A stretch of DNA of 64,000 bases. Origin: Arenibacter certesii DSM 19833. GTDB taxonomy: Bacteria; Bacteroidota; Bacteroidia; Flavobacteriales; Flavobacteriaceae. This document shows positions 9,742 to 19,076 of the stretch, piece after piece. The translations under genes were made by a program, and so were the position numbers. Position 1 is the first letter of the stretch, and each line of letters begins with the position of its first letter. The DNA lies in NCBI RefSeq assembly GCF_000429545.1, contig NZ_AUCB01000026.1:1-64000 (forward strand), in the 5' to 3' direction. The notes beneath the pieces are model-generated. The model was not told the origin of the DNA. It ran no database searches and saw nothing but the letters and a program-made list of their open reading frames with translations.

Positions 9742-11427
9742 ATGAGTGAAACATCCCGTTCGTTAAATTTTATTGAGCACATTATAGAGGAAGATTTAAC
9801 CAAAGGCTTCCCAAATAACAAGCTTAGGTTTAGGTTTCCACCAGAGCCAAATGGATATCTACATATAGGGCATGCAAGTTCTATTTGTCTAAACTTCGGC
9901 TTGGGCATTAAATATCAAGCCCCAGTTAACTTAAGATTCGATGATACCAATCCCGCAAAGGAGGAGCAAGAATATGTAGACGCCATAAAGAGGGACGTAG
10001 AATGGTTGGGGTTTGAATGGGATACCGAATGTTATGCTTCAGATTATTTCCAACAGTTATATGATTGGGCCATAATTTTAATAAAGAAAGGAAAGGCCTA
10101 TGTCGATAGTCAATCTTCAGAGGACATTGCTATTCAAAAAGGAACTCCCACAGAACCGGGAAAGGAAAGTCCACATAGGAATCGGTCCGTAGAAGAGAAC
10201 CTACTTCTTTTTGAAGGCATGAAAAATGGTGAATTTAAAGAAGGTGAACATGTACTTAGAGCAAAAATAGACATGGCATCCTCCAATATGTTGATGCGTG
10301 ACCCTCTGATGTACCGTATTCTACATAGAGCGCACCATAGAACAAATACCGATTGGTGTATTTATCCTATGTACGACTGGACACATGGGGAGAGTGATTA
10401 TATTGAACAAGTTTCACATTCTTTTTGTACCATGGAGTTTGCCATGCACAGAGAATTGTATGATTGGTTTTTAGATCAAGTAGTGGAAGACGGAAGGGTT
10501 CGTCCCAAGCAACGAGAATTTGCTAGGCGAAATTTTAGTCACACCGTTGTGAGCAAACGTAAATTATTACAATTAGTCGAAAAAGGTATTGTAACAGGAT
10601 GGAATGACCCGCGAATGCCTACTATTTCCGGGCTAAGAAGAAGAGGTTACACTCCAGAATCCATAAAAGCCTTTGCTAACACCATTGGAATTGCAAAAAG
10701 GGATAATGTGGTAGACGTTTCATTGTTAGAATTCCATGTTAGGGAACATTTAAATAAAATTGCCCCTAGAGTTATGGCTGTTTTAAACCCTTTAAAAGTG
10801 GTTATTACCAATTACCCCGAAGGGGAGGAAGAATGGTTGGAAGCTGAAAATAATCCAGAAGATGAAGGAGCTGGATTTAGAAAAGTTCCATTCTCTAAAG
10901 AACTTTATATAGAACAGGAAGATTTTAAGGAAGAAGCCAATAGAAAGTTCTTCAGACTTAAATTGGGCGGGGAAGTACGCTTAAAAAATGGGTATATCAT
11001 TAAAGCAGAATCCTGTACTAAAGATTCCGATGGGAATATAATTGAGGTACAATGTACTTATGATCCTAAGAGTAAGAGCGGTAGTGGTACGGAAGAAAGT
11101 TTAAGGAAAGTGAAAGGAACTCTTCACTGGGTTTCCGTTAAACATGCCGTGGAAGCAGAGGTTAGATTGTACGATCGACTATTCACGGACGAAACTCCAG
11201 ATTCTCATAAAGAAAAAGATTTTATGGATTTTATAAATCCAGATTCCCTTAATGTAATTACCGCGTATTTAGAACCAAGTTTGGCCGATGCTAAAGTAGG
11301 GGAGAAATTCCAATTTCAGCGCATGGGATATTTTAATGTAGACAAGGACAGCTCAGTGGATAAATTAATTTTTAATAGAACGGTTGGTTTACGTGATACA
11401 TGGGCCAAACTTCAGGATAAAAAGTAA
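9742..11427 (+). CDS. glnS: Glutaminyl-tRNA synthetase
   Basis: Class I aminoacyl-tRNA synthetase that charges tRNA(Gln) with glutamine. The 561-residue length is close to that of the E. coli enzyme. The N-terminus carries FRFPPEPNGYLHIGH, the ATP-binding HIGH motif of GlnRS, followed by FDDTNP. The KMSKS-equivalent is VVSKRKL around residue 271. Conserved blocks FPMYDWTH-like (CIYPMYDWTHGESDYIEQ) and the C-terminal beta-barrel anticodon-binding domain (about 345-550) are present. An exact -7 box lies 18 bp upstream and an intrinsic terminator follows, so it is probably monocistronic. A separate gltX occurs nearby, as expected for an organism that charges Gln directly. Confidence 0.97.
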   Translation: MSETSRSLNFIEHIIEEDLTKGFPNNKLRFRFPPEPNGYLHIGHASSICLNFGLGIKYQAPVNLRFDDTNPAKEEQEYVDAIKRDVEWLGFEWDTECYASDYFQQLYDWAIILIKKGKAYVDSQSSEDIAIQKGTPTEPGKESPHRNRSVEENLLLFEGMKNGEFKEGEHVLRAKIDMASSNMLMRDPLMYRILHRAHHRTNTDWCIYPMYDWTHGESDYIEQVSHSFCTMEFAMHRELYDWFLDQVVEDGRVRPKQREFARRNFSHTVVSKRKLLQLVEKGIVTGWNDPRMPTISGLRRRGYTPESIKAFANTIGIAKRDNVVDVSLLEFHVREHLNKIAPRVMAVLNPLKVVITNYPEGEEEWLEAENNPEDEGAGFRKVPFSKELYIEQEDFKEEANRKFFRLKLGGEVRLKNGYIIKAESCTKDSDGNIIEVQCTYDPKSKSGSGTEESLRKVKGTLHWVSVKHAVEAEVRLYDRLFTDETPDSHKEKDFMDFINPDSLNVITAYLEPSLADAKVGEKFQFQRMGYFNVDKDSSVDKLIFNRTVGLRDTWAKLQDKK

Positions 11428-11794
11428 AATCAGAATCCCTTATTAGAAAAATAATAACAACAGGTATTTTCTATTAAAAATAAACACCACAGCGCTTATA
11501 TGCTGTGGTTTTTTGTTTGCGGCAGGATTTCCATCCAGTGCATGCATTTTATAACGTTAGAACGGCTCAAATCGCGAATTTTAATGTCATGGTCGTCATC
11601 ACCTCGGTTTACGTCAAAAGTTTATGCGATTGCACGCATACAGTATCTGCTTTTTCGTTAATTTTATACAATCGATGCATGGGCCTAAATAAAATGGCTA
11701 GGATATAAGAAAGTAACCATTTATCTATTTGGAAATTGTACGTTTTATTCCTACATTATAATTAAAATTACTAACATTTTAAATATTGACTATT
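11428..11794. other. Intergenic region glnS to YtxH operon
   Basis: The 367-bp gap contains the glnS terminator at 11487-11514. The remaining ~270 bp is less AT-rich than most spacers. A 67-codon open frame at 11505-11708 begins inside the terminator and shows no recognisable protein character, so it is not called. Confidence 0.5.
11487..11514 (+). terminator. Intrinsic terminator of glnS
   Basis: A perfect 7-bp stem CCACAGC/GCTGTGG (11487-11493 with 11502-11508) with an 8-nt loop is followed by six T residues. Confidence 0.85.
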
Positions 11795-12124
11795 ATGACA
11801 AACGAAAGTGGAAATACTTTATTGGCTTTGCTTACTGGTGCAGCTATTGGTGCAGCGGTAGGAATTCTATATGCTCCAGATAAAGGAACTAAGACTAGAA
11901 AGAAAATTAAGGAAAAAGCACAGCAAACCAGCGACGATATCACTACGCGTGTATTACATGCCAAAGAGGAGCTCACCAAAACTGCGGAGGCCAAAAAAGT
12001 GGATTTTGAGCAAAAGTTGGAAGATACTATATCCACTATGAGCTATAAGGCTGATGACATTATAACGGCTTTGGAAAAAAAGTTGTCCGACTTAAAAAGC
12101 AAGAACACACAACTCCAAAAATAA
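11795..12124 (+). CDS. YtxH domain small protein
   Basis: A 109-residue protein with a short N-terminal hydrophobic glycine/alanine segment (LLALLTGAAIGAAVGILYAP, about residues 8-27), then a highly charged helical tail (TKTRKKIKEKAQQ). This is the hallmark of the YtxH/GvpP family of small envelope-associated proteins, often stress-linked, with no defined activity. The ATG at 11795 is preferred over a TTG three codons upstream because the hydrophobic segment and family start fit it. It is the first gene of a three-gene run with spacings of 11 and 2 bp. Confidence 0.8.
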   Translation: MTNESGNTLLALLTGAAIGAAVGILYAPDKGTKTRKKIKEKAQQTSDDITTRVLHAKEELTKTAEAKKVDFEQKLEDTISTMSYKADDIITALEKKLSDLKSKNTQLQK

Positions 12125-12135
12125 AAATATACTAA

Positions 12136-12480
12136 ATGGCTTTGGAGGAATTAAAGGATAACTTATCGGAAGTTGACAGAAATGTACGTGCCTATTTAGA
12201 AAACACCGAAGAGTATTATAAGCTCAGAGGGTTTAAATTAGCGATGCGTGGCATAAGTTCGCTGGTGAAACTCCTATTAATGGGAAGTATCGCTTTGTTA
12301 GCATTGTTTATGTTGTCCTTTGCCCTTGCCTATGGTATTGGACAATGGTTGAACAACATTTTCCTAGGTTTTTTAATAGTAGGGGGGATTTATATCCTTT
12401 TTGGAATAGGTTGTTATCTGTTTAGAAGTAAATTGGACAAACCCTTATTAAAGAAATTCTCAGATTATTATTTTGATTAA
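12136..12480 (+). CDS. Phage-holin-family-like small membrane protein
   Basis: A 114-residue protein with a charged N-terminal helix (about 1-35), two membrane segments (about 47-70 and 77-97) and a short basic C-terminal tail. The layout matches the putative Actinobacteriophage holin III superfamily domain found in many non-phage Bacteroidota genes beside YtxH proteins. Nothing suggests a prophage here. It sits between the YtxH gene and a basic small protein and is likely part of the same envelope or stress operon. Its molecular role is unknown. Confidence 0.7.
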   Translation: MALEELKDNLSEVDRNVRAYLENTEEYYKLRGFKLAMRGISSLVKLLLMGSIALLALFMLSFALAYGIGQWLNNIFLGFLIVGGIYILFGIGCYLFRSKLDKPLLKKFSDYYFD

Positions 12481-12482
12481 AT

Positions 12483-12701
12483 ATGAACACAAAACCCGTA
12501 TTTACCTCCTTTGAGGAAATAGATCACAGATTACGAATTCTAAAGCTACAGCGCCAAATAGAGCTGGAGCAGATGAAGTTACAGGTTAAAGGAGCAAAAA
12601 ATAATATTGTTCCTACGGCATTGATGGGCGGAGTGGGAAAATGGTCTAAAAGACTCTTAATTTCATTTATTTCAAGAAAGATTCTGAGAAAATTAACTTA
12701 G
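12483..12701 (+). CDS. Small basic conserved protein (DUF6327-like)
   Basis: A 72-residue, strongly basic protein with an N-terminal helix (FEEIDHRLRILKLQRQIELE) and a weakly hydrophobic C-terminus (LISFISRKILRKL). It starts 2 bp after the holin-like gene. Its place as third gene after YtxH and holin-like genes resembles the DUF6327 family of Bacteroidota, but I assign that by memory of context and pattern only. It may be a cytoplasmic partner of the two membrane proteins. The operon ends at a strong terminator just downstream. Confidence 0.6.
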   Translation: MNTKPVFTSFEEIDHRLRILKLQRQIELEQMKLQVKGAKNNIVPTALMGGVGKWSKRLLISFISRKILRKLT

Positions 12702-12712
12702 GTAAAACAAAT

Positions 12713-12757
12713 AAAACCCTTTTATTCTTGTGAAAATTAAGAGATAAAAGGGTTTTT
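12713..12757. terminator. Strong, possibly bidirectional terminator
   Basis: A perfect 13-bp stem AAAACCCTTTTAT/ATAAAAGGGTTTT (12713-12725 with 12744-12756) with an 18-nt loop, T-rich on the right arm and A-rich on the left. It ends the YtxH operon and could also stop transcription from the convergent SPFH gene. Confidence 0.85.
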
Positions 12758-12945
12758 ACTTTGCTTTAATTAAACGAATATAAATTTATGTCAATTAAGG
12801 GTTTACACGATGTCTAATGGTCCGTTTCAGCACTTATATACCAATAGGTCCTTTAAAGAGTTTTGGCTTAATACAGGGCAGAAGAAGATCTCCATAGGCG
12901 TGTCATCCCATTCGCAGGAGTGTATCGTATGATAAGTACGATCAC

Positions 12946-13890
12946 TTACTTTCTACCTTCTTGCTTCTTATCCTTCTCCTCGGCCTGTTTCTTCATAGTC
13001 TCCCCAATCATATTACTCGCGGTAAAGGAAGCCACCATATTATTCAACATATCACTTCCAGCCTGTGGCGAATTAGGCAATAAAATAAGATTGGTATTTG
13101 TTGCTTCACCAATAGATTGTAAGGTATCATAATGCTGGGTTACAACAATAAGTGCAGAGGCTTCCTGTGAATTAATCCCCACCTTATTCAATACTTCTAC
13201 GGATTCTTCCAATCCGCGTGCAATTTCTCTACGTTGATCCGCGATACCCTGACCTTGTAAACGTTTGCTTTCAGCTTCTGCTTTCGCTTTTTCTACAATA
13301 AGGATACGAGCTGCATCACCTTCAAACTGAGCAGCAATTTTTTCCCTTTCCGAGGCATTAATTCTGTTCATAGCCTCTTTAACCTGGCCATCCGGATCAA
13401 TATCCGTAACAAGCGTTTTAATTATATCATATCCATAATCCAACATCGCATCCTGCAATTCGGTCTTTACGGCTATTGCGATATCATCTTTCTTAACAAA
13501 GACATCATCTAATTTCATTTTTGGCACTTCGGCTCGAACCACGTCAAATACATAGGAAGTAATTTGGTCATGTGGATATTCAAGTTGGTAAAATGCTTCA
13601 TACACCTTTTCTCTAATTACCACATACTGAACGGATACTTTTAGTTTTACAAAAACATCATCTAATGTCTTGGTCTCTACTATAACATCCAATTGCTGAA
13701 TTTTAAGTCCAACCCTTGCTACTATTTTATCTACTAAAGGAATTTTAATATGTAAACCAGAGGTCCTTATACTATGGAATTTACCAAAACGCTCTATAAT
13801 AGCTGCGGTTTGCTGTTTTACCGTAAAAAAGGATGAAAAAAGAACTATAAACCCGATTAATACAATCGGAATTAATAAAAATGAACCCAT
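12946..13890 (-). CDS. SPFH/Band 7 (stomatin/prohibitin-like) membrane protein
   Basis: A 314-residue protein with an N-terminal membrane anchor (about 3-23), the Band 7/PHB domain (about 20-200: VKQQTAAIIERFGKFHSIRTSG through DIIKTLVTDIDPD) and a C-terminal coiled-coil rich in Ala/Glu/Lys (EKAKAEAESKRLQGQG). It belongs to the stomatin/QmcA-type family of oligomeric scaffold proteins associated with membrane microdomains and proteases. No NfeD or FtsH partner is adjacent. It follows gltX on the same strand by 120 bp and may share its transcript. Confidence 0.9.
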   Translation of the reverse strand: MGSFLLIPIVLIGFIVLFSSFFTVKQQTAAIIERFGKFHSIRTSGLHIKIPLVDKIVARVGLKIQQLDVIVETKTLDDVFVKLKVSVQYVVIREKVYEAFYQLEYPHDQITSYVFDVVRAEVPKMKLDDVFVKKDDIAIAVKTELQDAMLDYGYDIIKTLVTDIDPDGQVKEAMNRINASEREKIAAQFEGDAARILIVEKAKAEAESKRLQGQGIADQRREIARGLEESVEVLNKVGINSQEASALIVVTQHYDTLQSIGEATNTNLILLPNSPQAGSDMLNNMVASFTASNMIGETMKKQAEEKDKKQEGRK

Positions 13891-14010
13891 AATATTTAAT
13901 TTTAGTTATTGAAAATAAGATATATTCGGAAGATACGGTTAGTTTTTTATAATCTATTAAATTAATTCACTTACCGTATCCCCAATATATCCATAACGAG
14001 ATGGATCCTA

Positions 14011-15525
14011 TTATTTCAATTCTACTATAGCCTTATTAATTCTACGAATGCTATCTTCTTTACCAATTAAAGATAAAATATGAAACATATCTGGCCCTTT
14101 CATATCACCAACCGTAATCAGTCTCAACGGGGGCATCACTTTTCCGAAGGCCAAACCCTGGTCTCCAATCCAATCTTTCACTTTAGATTCCACATTTTGG
14201 GCGGTGAAGTCCGATATATTTTCTAAAATGCTTACCAATTGCCCCATAATATTGGCCGTCTCTTCTTTCCATTGTTTCTTAACCGCTTTTTCATTATAGT
14301 TATCGGGAGCAACAAAGAAAAAACTTGTTAATTCCCAGAAATCGTGGATAAAAGTAGCACGCTCCTTTATTAGTGCTACGACTTCTTCCACGTAGGGGAG
14401 TGCTATTCTTTCCTCAGAAATAAAGACATCTTTGTTCTCTAAAAGGGTAGTGTATGCCACAGCCAATTCCTTATTGGACTGCTGTTGCATATACTGATGA
14501 TTATACCACTTGGTTTTATCAGGGTCAAAACGCGCTCCAGATCGGTTAACCCTATCTAAATCAAAGGAATTGACCAATTCTTCTAAAGAAAATATCTCCT
14601 GTTCGGTACCGGGATTCCAACCTAAAAGAGCTAAGAAATTTACAACTGTTTCCGGAAAATAACCAGATTCTCTATAACCAATAGACTCCTTCCACGTTAA
14701 CGGGAAAACAGGAAAGCCCAATTTATCTCCATCTCGCTTACTCAGTTTTCCTTTTCCTACCGGTTTCATTATCAATGGTAAATGCGCAAATTGAGGAACT
14801 TCCCATTCAAAAGCTTCATATAACAACTGGTGTAGCGCCATAGAAGGCAACCATTCTTCCCCACGGATAACATGGGAAATATCCATTAAATGATCATCTA
14901 CGATGTTGGCCAAATGGTAAGTAGGCATACCATCACTTTTAAACAACACCTTATCGTCCAATACGTTAGAATCAATCTCCATTTTTCCACGTACTAAATC
15001 TGATAATATAATTTTAGTATCGGTGGGGGATTTAAAGCGAATAACATATTCCTCCCCAGCTGCAATACGTTTTTTAGTTTCCTCTTCACCTAAAACAAGC
15101 GAATTGGTCAATTTTAATCGGTTATGGTGATTATAAATAAAGGTTTTTCCTTTTTCTTCGTGATCCATTCTATGCGCATCTAATTCTTCACTAGTATCAA
15201 ATGCATAATAAGCGGCCCCCTTTTCAAGAAGAATATCCGCATATTTTCTATACAGTTCTTTTCGTTCACTCTGTCTATATGGACCATGGTCACCCTCTTT
15301 ACCAGGACCTTCATCATAAGGTATATTACACCAATTTAATGCATCTATAATATATTCTTCGGCACCCTCAACATAGCGTTTTTGATCTGTATCTTCTATT
15401 CTCAATATAAAATCCCCATTATGCTTTTTAGCAAATAGATAATTAAATAGGGCGGTACGTACACCACCAATATGTAGGGGGCCAGTGGGACTAGGCGCAA
15501 AACGAACACGTACTCTCTTTGTCAT
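14011..15525 (-). CDS. gltX: Glutamyl-tRNA synthetase
   Basis: Class I synthetase that charges tRNA(Glu). The 504-residue protein has VRFAPSPTGPLHIGGVRTAL near the N-terminus (HIGH-equivalent HIGG) and KLSKRDGDKLG around residue 255 (KMSKS-equivalent). The glutamate-specific catalytic core and C-terminal alpha-helical cage (about 345-504) are present. No cysteine-rich zinc motif was noticed between the two signatures. An exact minus-strand -7 box lies 17 bp upstream of the ATG. Confidence 0.97.
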   Translation of the reverse strand: MTKRVRVRFAPSPTGPLHIGGVRTALFNYLFAKKHNGDFILRIEDTDQKRYVEGAEEYIIDALNWCNIPYDEGPGKEGDHGPYRQSERKELYRKYADILLEKGAAYYAFDTSEELDAHRMDHEEKGKTFIYNHHNRLKLTNSLVLGEEETKKRIAAGEEYVIRFKSPTDTKIILSDLVRGKMEIDSNVLDDKVLFKSDGMPTYHLANIVDDHLMDISHVIRGEEWLPSMALHQLLYEAFEWEVPQFAHLPLIMKPVGKGKLSKRDGDKLGFPVFPLTWKESIGYRESGYFPETVVNFLALLGWNPGTEQEIFSLEELVNSFDLDRVNRSGARFDPDKTKWYNHQYMQQQSNKELAVAYTTLLENKDVFISEERIALPYVEEVVALIKERATFIHDFWELTSFFFVAPDNYNEKAVKKQWKEETANIMGQLVSILENISDFTAQNVESKVKDWIGDQGLAFGKVMPPLRLITVGDMKGPDMFHILSLIGKEDSIRRINKAIVELK

Positions 15526-15542
15526 CTTATAAAGTTTAATTG

Positions 15543-15550
15543 CAAAGATA
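15543..15550 (-). promoter_or_regulatory. -7 promoter element for gltX
   Basis: TATCTTTG on the minus strand is an exact TAnnTTTG match, 17 bp before the gltX ATG at 15525. Confidence 0.6.
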
Positions 15551-15641
15551 CAAATTGTGGTTATTCCATCCCTCTGTTTAAGCTTCTCTTAGAGGATCTA
15601 GGGGCATTTTTTTTGTATCTTGGTAATAAAAATTTCGCACA

Positions 15642-18600
15642 TTGGACAATTACCAGCAAATACTGAATAAGCTTAATGCCTTTACCACAAAATACTACAC
15701 TAAAAGGTTACTTAAAGGAGTATTGTTATTTTTAGCGTTAGGCCTATTTTTCTTCCTTTTAATATTGGGTATAGAATATTTTTTCTGGTTAAATTCTATA
15801 GGAAGGCTACTATTACTAGTATTGTTTATCTGTTCAGAACTATTCCTACTGGTTCGGTTCATTATAATTCCTCTCATATATCTTTTCCGATTAAAAAACG
15901 GACTAACTTATAAACAAGCATCGCTATTAATCGGCAAACATTTTAAGGAAATTGATGATAAATTATACAACTTAATAGATCTAGCTGAAAATAGAAATAA
16001 GTCCGAACTATTATTGGCAAGTATAGACCAAAGATCAGATAACCTAACTGTTATTCCATTTGTTAAGGCCATAAACTTAAATGAAAGCATTAAGTATTCT
16101 AAATACTTAATAATCCCAATATTTCTCTTCATAATGATATGGATCTTTGGAGATGTAGCATCTTTTTTAGGCTCCTACAAACGAGTCGTGAATTATGATA
16201 TGGCCTACGACCCCCCTACGCCATTTTCCTTTCATCTCCTTACTTCAGATTTAAATGTGTTGGATAACGAGCCTTTTATCATCCAAATCACTACAGAAGG
16301 AAAAATTAAACCAGAAGGTATAACAATGCTCATGGAAGGAAAAGAATTTATATTACAGGAGCAGAACGGGTTATACCAATACGTTTTTTCTCCTCCAATA
16401 AAATCCACCACATTCTCTTTTTCCGCTAATGGAGTTAAATCCAGAAGGTATAGGCTAAATGTACTAAACACGCCAACTATGGAGGATTTTGAAATGCAGA
16501 TGATTTTTCCTTCCCATACCAAAAAGTCTCGTGAGATAATAAAGGGTACTGGTAATGGCACTATTCCTGAAGGAACCAGAATGGAGTGGAAGATAAACTC
16601 ATTACACACCACAAATGTAAACTTCACCACAGAGGACACATTATATAATTTTATTAGAAAAGATAATCTATTCCATTTTCACCAAAAAGTATATAATGAT
16701 TTAAACTATACCATATCAGCGTCCAATTTAGCTGTAAAAGATTATGAAAAACTTGGTTATTCCCTAACAGTTATCAAAGATGCATTTCCTACCATACGCG
16801 TACAACAGATTTTAGATTCCATAAATCCCAATATTTCCTACTACAGGGGAGAAGCAACAGATGACTATGAGTTAAGCAACATCCGATTGGTATATTATCC
16901 CTCGGATGATAAAGCGTTGGCTAAGGTCTTAGGAATCTCCAAACCCGAACAAAATTATGATTCATTTTATTACACTTTTCCTTCCGGTTTAGCTCTAGAA
17001 CAGGGAAAGGAGTATAGCTTTTATTTTGAAGCCCTAGACAATGACGGCGTAAACGGCTCTAAATCAACTAAGAGTCAGGTTTTCACGACTCAAATCTTAA
17101 AGGATAATGAGCTTTTAGATCGGGATATAAAGGCTAAAAAGGATATTCTTTCCAATATGGATAGAAGTATAGAAAAATTTAAGCAACAACAAACCTCCTT
17201 GGAGCAATTAAAGAGGGAACAAAAAGAAAAAGAGCGCTTAAGTTTTAATGATAAAAATAAAATTCATGATTTTCTTAAAAAGCAAGAGCAACAGGAGCAA
17301 CTAATGAACCGTTTTAGAAATGAACTAAAAGAAAACTTACAACGAACCAATAAGGAAGATAAGAAGAATAAATTACTTCGAGAACGATTAGAACGCCAAG
17401 AAATTGAAGCCAGAAAGAACGAAAAACTCTTAGAAGAGTTAAAGAAACTCTCCGATAAAATAAATAAAGAGGAACTAACCAAACGGTTAGAAGAAATGGG
17501 AAAAAACCAAAAAAACAGTCAGCGTAACTTAGAACAATTGTTAGAATTGACCAAAAGGTATTATGTAGAAGAGAAGGTAAATCAATTGGGAGAAAAACTA
17601 AAAGAATTGAGTAAGGCGCAAAAATCCTTGGCGGAAGAAAACTTAGAAAATAAAAATCTAATTAATGAACAGGAAAACCTAAATAAAAAATTTGAGGAAA
17701 TCTCCGAGCAATTAGAAGAAGTACAAAGAGACAATGAAAGTTTAAAAAAGCCAATGACTTTGGAAATTGACAAAACCAAAGAAGAGTCGATTAAAACGGA
17801 CCAAAAAAATGCTTTAGAAGAACTCGGGAAGGACCAAAGTAAAAAAGAAGCTGAAAATAATAGGGAAATCAGCAATACAAATAAAGCAAAATCCCAGCAA
17901 AAATCTGCTGCCCAAAAAATGAAAGAAATGGGAGAGCAATTACAACTATCGGCTGGGAGTTCTGGAGCATCGGATGTTATGGAAGATTCTCAGGTATTAC
18001 GCCAAATATTAGATAACCTCTTGCATTTTTCATTTCAGCAAGAGGAACTACACCACAATTTAGCGGAAGTGGATATCACCTCAAATCTTTTTAGCGGCAC
18101 TTTAAAAAGACAACAAGAACTAAGAGAATTATTCAATCATGTAGATGATAGTTTATTTGCGCTTTCCTTAAGGCAAATAGAAATTTCCGAATTAGTAAAC
18201 AAGCAGATTACGGAAGTATATTATAATCTAGACAACACCTTAGAAAGTTTAGCGGAAAGTCAATTTCACAAAGCATCCTCCGATCAAAAATATGTTTTAA
18301 CGGCAACCAATGAATTAGCTGATCTTCTAGCATCCATTTTAGAAAATATGCAACAGCAAATGCAATCTGGTTCAGGGGGTGGAGGTGGCGGACCTGAATT
18401 TCAATTACCAGATTTAATCCTAGGTCAGCAAGAGCTGCAGGAGAAAATGGAGGGATTAGGAAAGCAATCAAAGAAGGACGGCGAAAAAGGTGAAAATGGC
18501 CAAAAAGGAGAAAACTCTCCTGGAGAAGATGGTAATTCCAAAGAAGGTAAAAAAGGTCAGCCTAAAGTACAAGGGCAAGGTACTTCAGAAGGAGAAGGTA

Positions 18601-19076
18601 ATAGCCCAAATGGCAAAAATGGAGAAAACAGCAAGAATGACAATAATCCAAGTGAAGCAGAATTACAAGAGATTTATGACCTCTACAAGGAACAGCAAAG
18701 ATTACGCGAACAGTTAGAAAATCAATTAAACTCCCTGCTCAATAATGAGGAGCGCACATTAGGGGAGAAATTAGCGAAACAAATGGAGGAATTTCAGAAC
18801 CAGTTGTTAGAAAATGGGATCACCCAAGAGACTTTAAGTCAGATAAACAATATCAATTATGAATTGCTGAAATTGGAGAATGCCACAATGAAACAGGGCG
18901 AAAAAGAAGAAAGGGAAAGTCGCACTGCAGACGATAGATTTCAAAATCCGTTATTAAGTACTCCTGAGGTCTTCAAGAAAACTAATATCGATGTCGATAT
19001 TTTAAATAGACAAGCCTTACCTTTGCGGCAAACTTATAAGAACAAGGTAAAGGAATATTTTAAAAGCGATGATTGA
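15642..19076 (+). CDS. DUF4175-family large membrane-anchored coiled-coil protein
   Basis: A 1144-residue protein starting at a TTG codon (15642). There is no in-frame ATG nearby, and a near-consensus TATCTTGG lies 18 bp upstream. Three N-terminal membrane segments (about 24-46, 52-77 and 170-190) are followed by a beta-rich periplasmic region (about 200-490), a long Glu/Lys/Gln coiled coil (about 495-745), a helical region and a Gly/Ser/Lys/Asn low-complexity linker (about 910-1000) that partly repeats G-x-x triplets such as GEKGENGQKGEN. This is the Bacteroidota DUF4175 architecture, of unknown function. The gene overlaps ybeY by 8 bp and heads an operon with ybeY and mnmG. Confidence 0.8.
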   Translation: MDNYQQILNKLNAFTTKYYTKRLLKGVLLFLALGLFFFLLILGIEYFFWLNSIGRLLLLVLFICSELFLLVRFIIIPLIYLFRLKNGLTYKQASLLIGKHFKEIDDKLYNLIDLAENRNKSELLLASIDQRSDNLTVIPFVKAINLNESIKYSKYLIIPIFLFIMIWIFGDVASFLGSYKRVVNYDMAYDPPTPFSFHLLTSDLNVLDNEPFIIQITTEGKIKPEGITMLMEGKEFILQEQNGLYQYVFSPPIKSTTFSFSANGVKSRRYRLNVLNTPTMEDFEMQMIFPSHTKKSREIIKGTGNGTIPEGTRMEWKINSLHTTNVNFTTEDTLYNFIRKDNLFHFHQKVYNDLNYTISASNLAVKDYEKLGYSLTVIKDAFPTIRVQQILDSINPNISYYRGEATDDYELSNIRLVYYPSDDKALAKVLGISKPEQNYDSFYYTFPSGLALEQGKEYSFYFEALDNDGVNGSKSTKSQVFTTQILKDNELLDRDIKAKKDILSNMDRSIEKFKQQQTSLEQLKREQKEKERLSFNDKNKIHDFLKKQEQQEQLMNRFRNELKENLQRTNKEDKKNKLLRERLERQEIEARKNEKLLEELKKLSDKINKEELTKRLEEMGKNQKNSQRNLEQLLELTKRYYVEEKVNQLGEKLKELSKAQKSLAEENLENKNLINEQENLNKKFEEISEQLEEVQRDNESLKKPMTLEIDKTKEESIKTDQKNALEELGKDQSKKEAENNREISNTNKAKSQQKSAAQKMKEMGEQLQLSAGSSGASDVMEDSQVLRQILDNLLHFSFQQEELHHNLAEVDITSNLFSGTLKRQQELRELFNHVDDSLFALSLRQIEISELVNKQITEVYYNLDNTLESLAESQFHKASSDQKYVLTATNELADLLASILENMQQQMQSGSGGGGGGPEFQLPDLILGQQELQEKMEGLGKQSKKDGEKGENGQKGENSPGEDGNSKEGKKGQPKVQGQGTSEGEGNSPNGKNGENSKNDNNPSEAELQEIYDLYKEQQRLREQLENQLNSLLNNEERTLGEKLAKQMEEFQNQLLENGITQETLSQINNINYELLKLENATMKQGEKEERESRTADDRFQNPLLSTPEVFKKTNIDVDILNRQALPLRQTYKNKVKEYFKSDD

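Noticed and set aside
11505-11708. 67-codon frame after glnS
   Set aside because: It starts inside the glnS terminator and lacks promoter, family pattern or neighbours supporting it.
12136-12480. Possible prophage because of a holin-family-like gene
   Set aside because: No other phage gene is present. The gene sits in a YtxH-type operon common in non-phage contexts.
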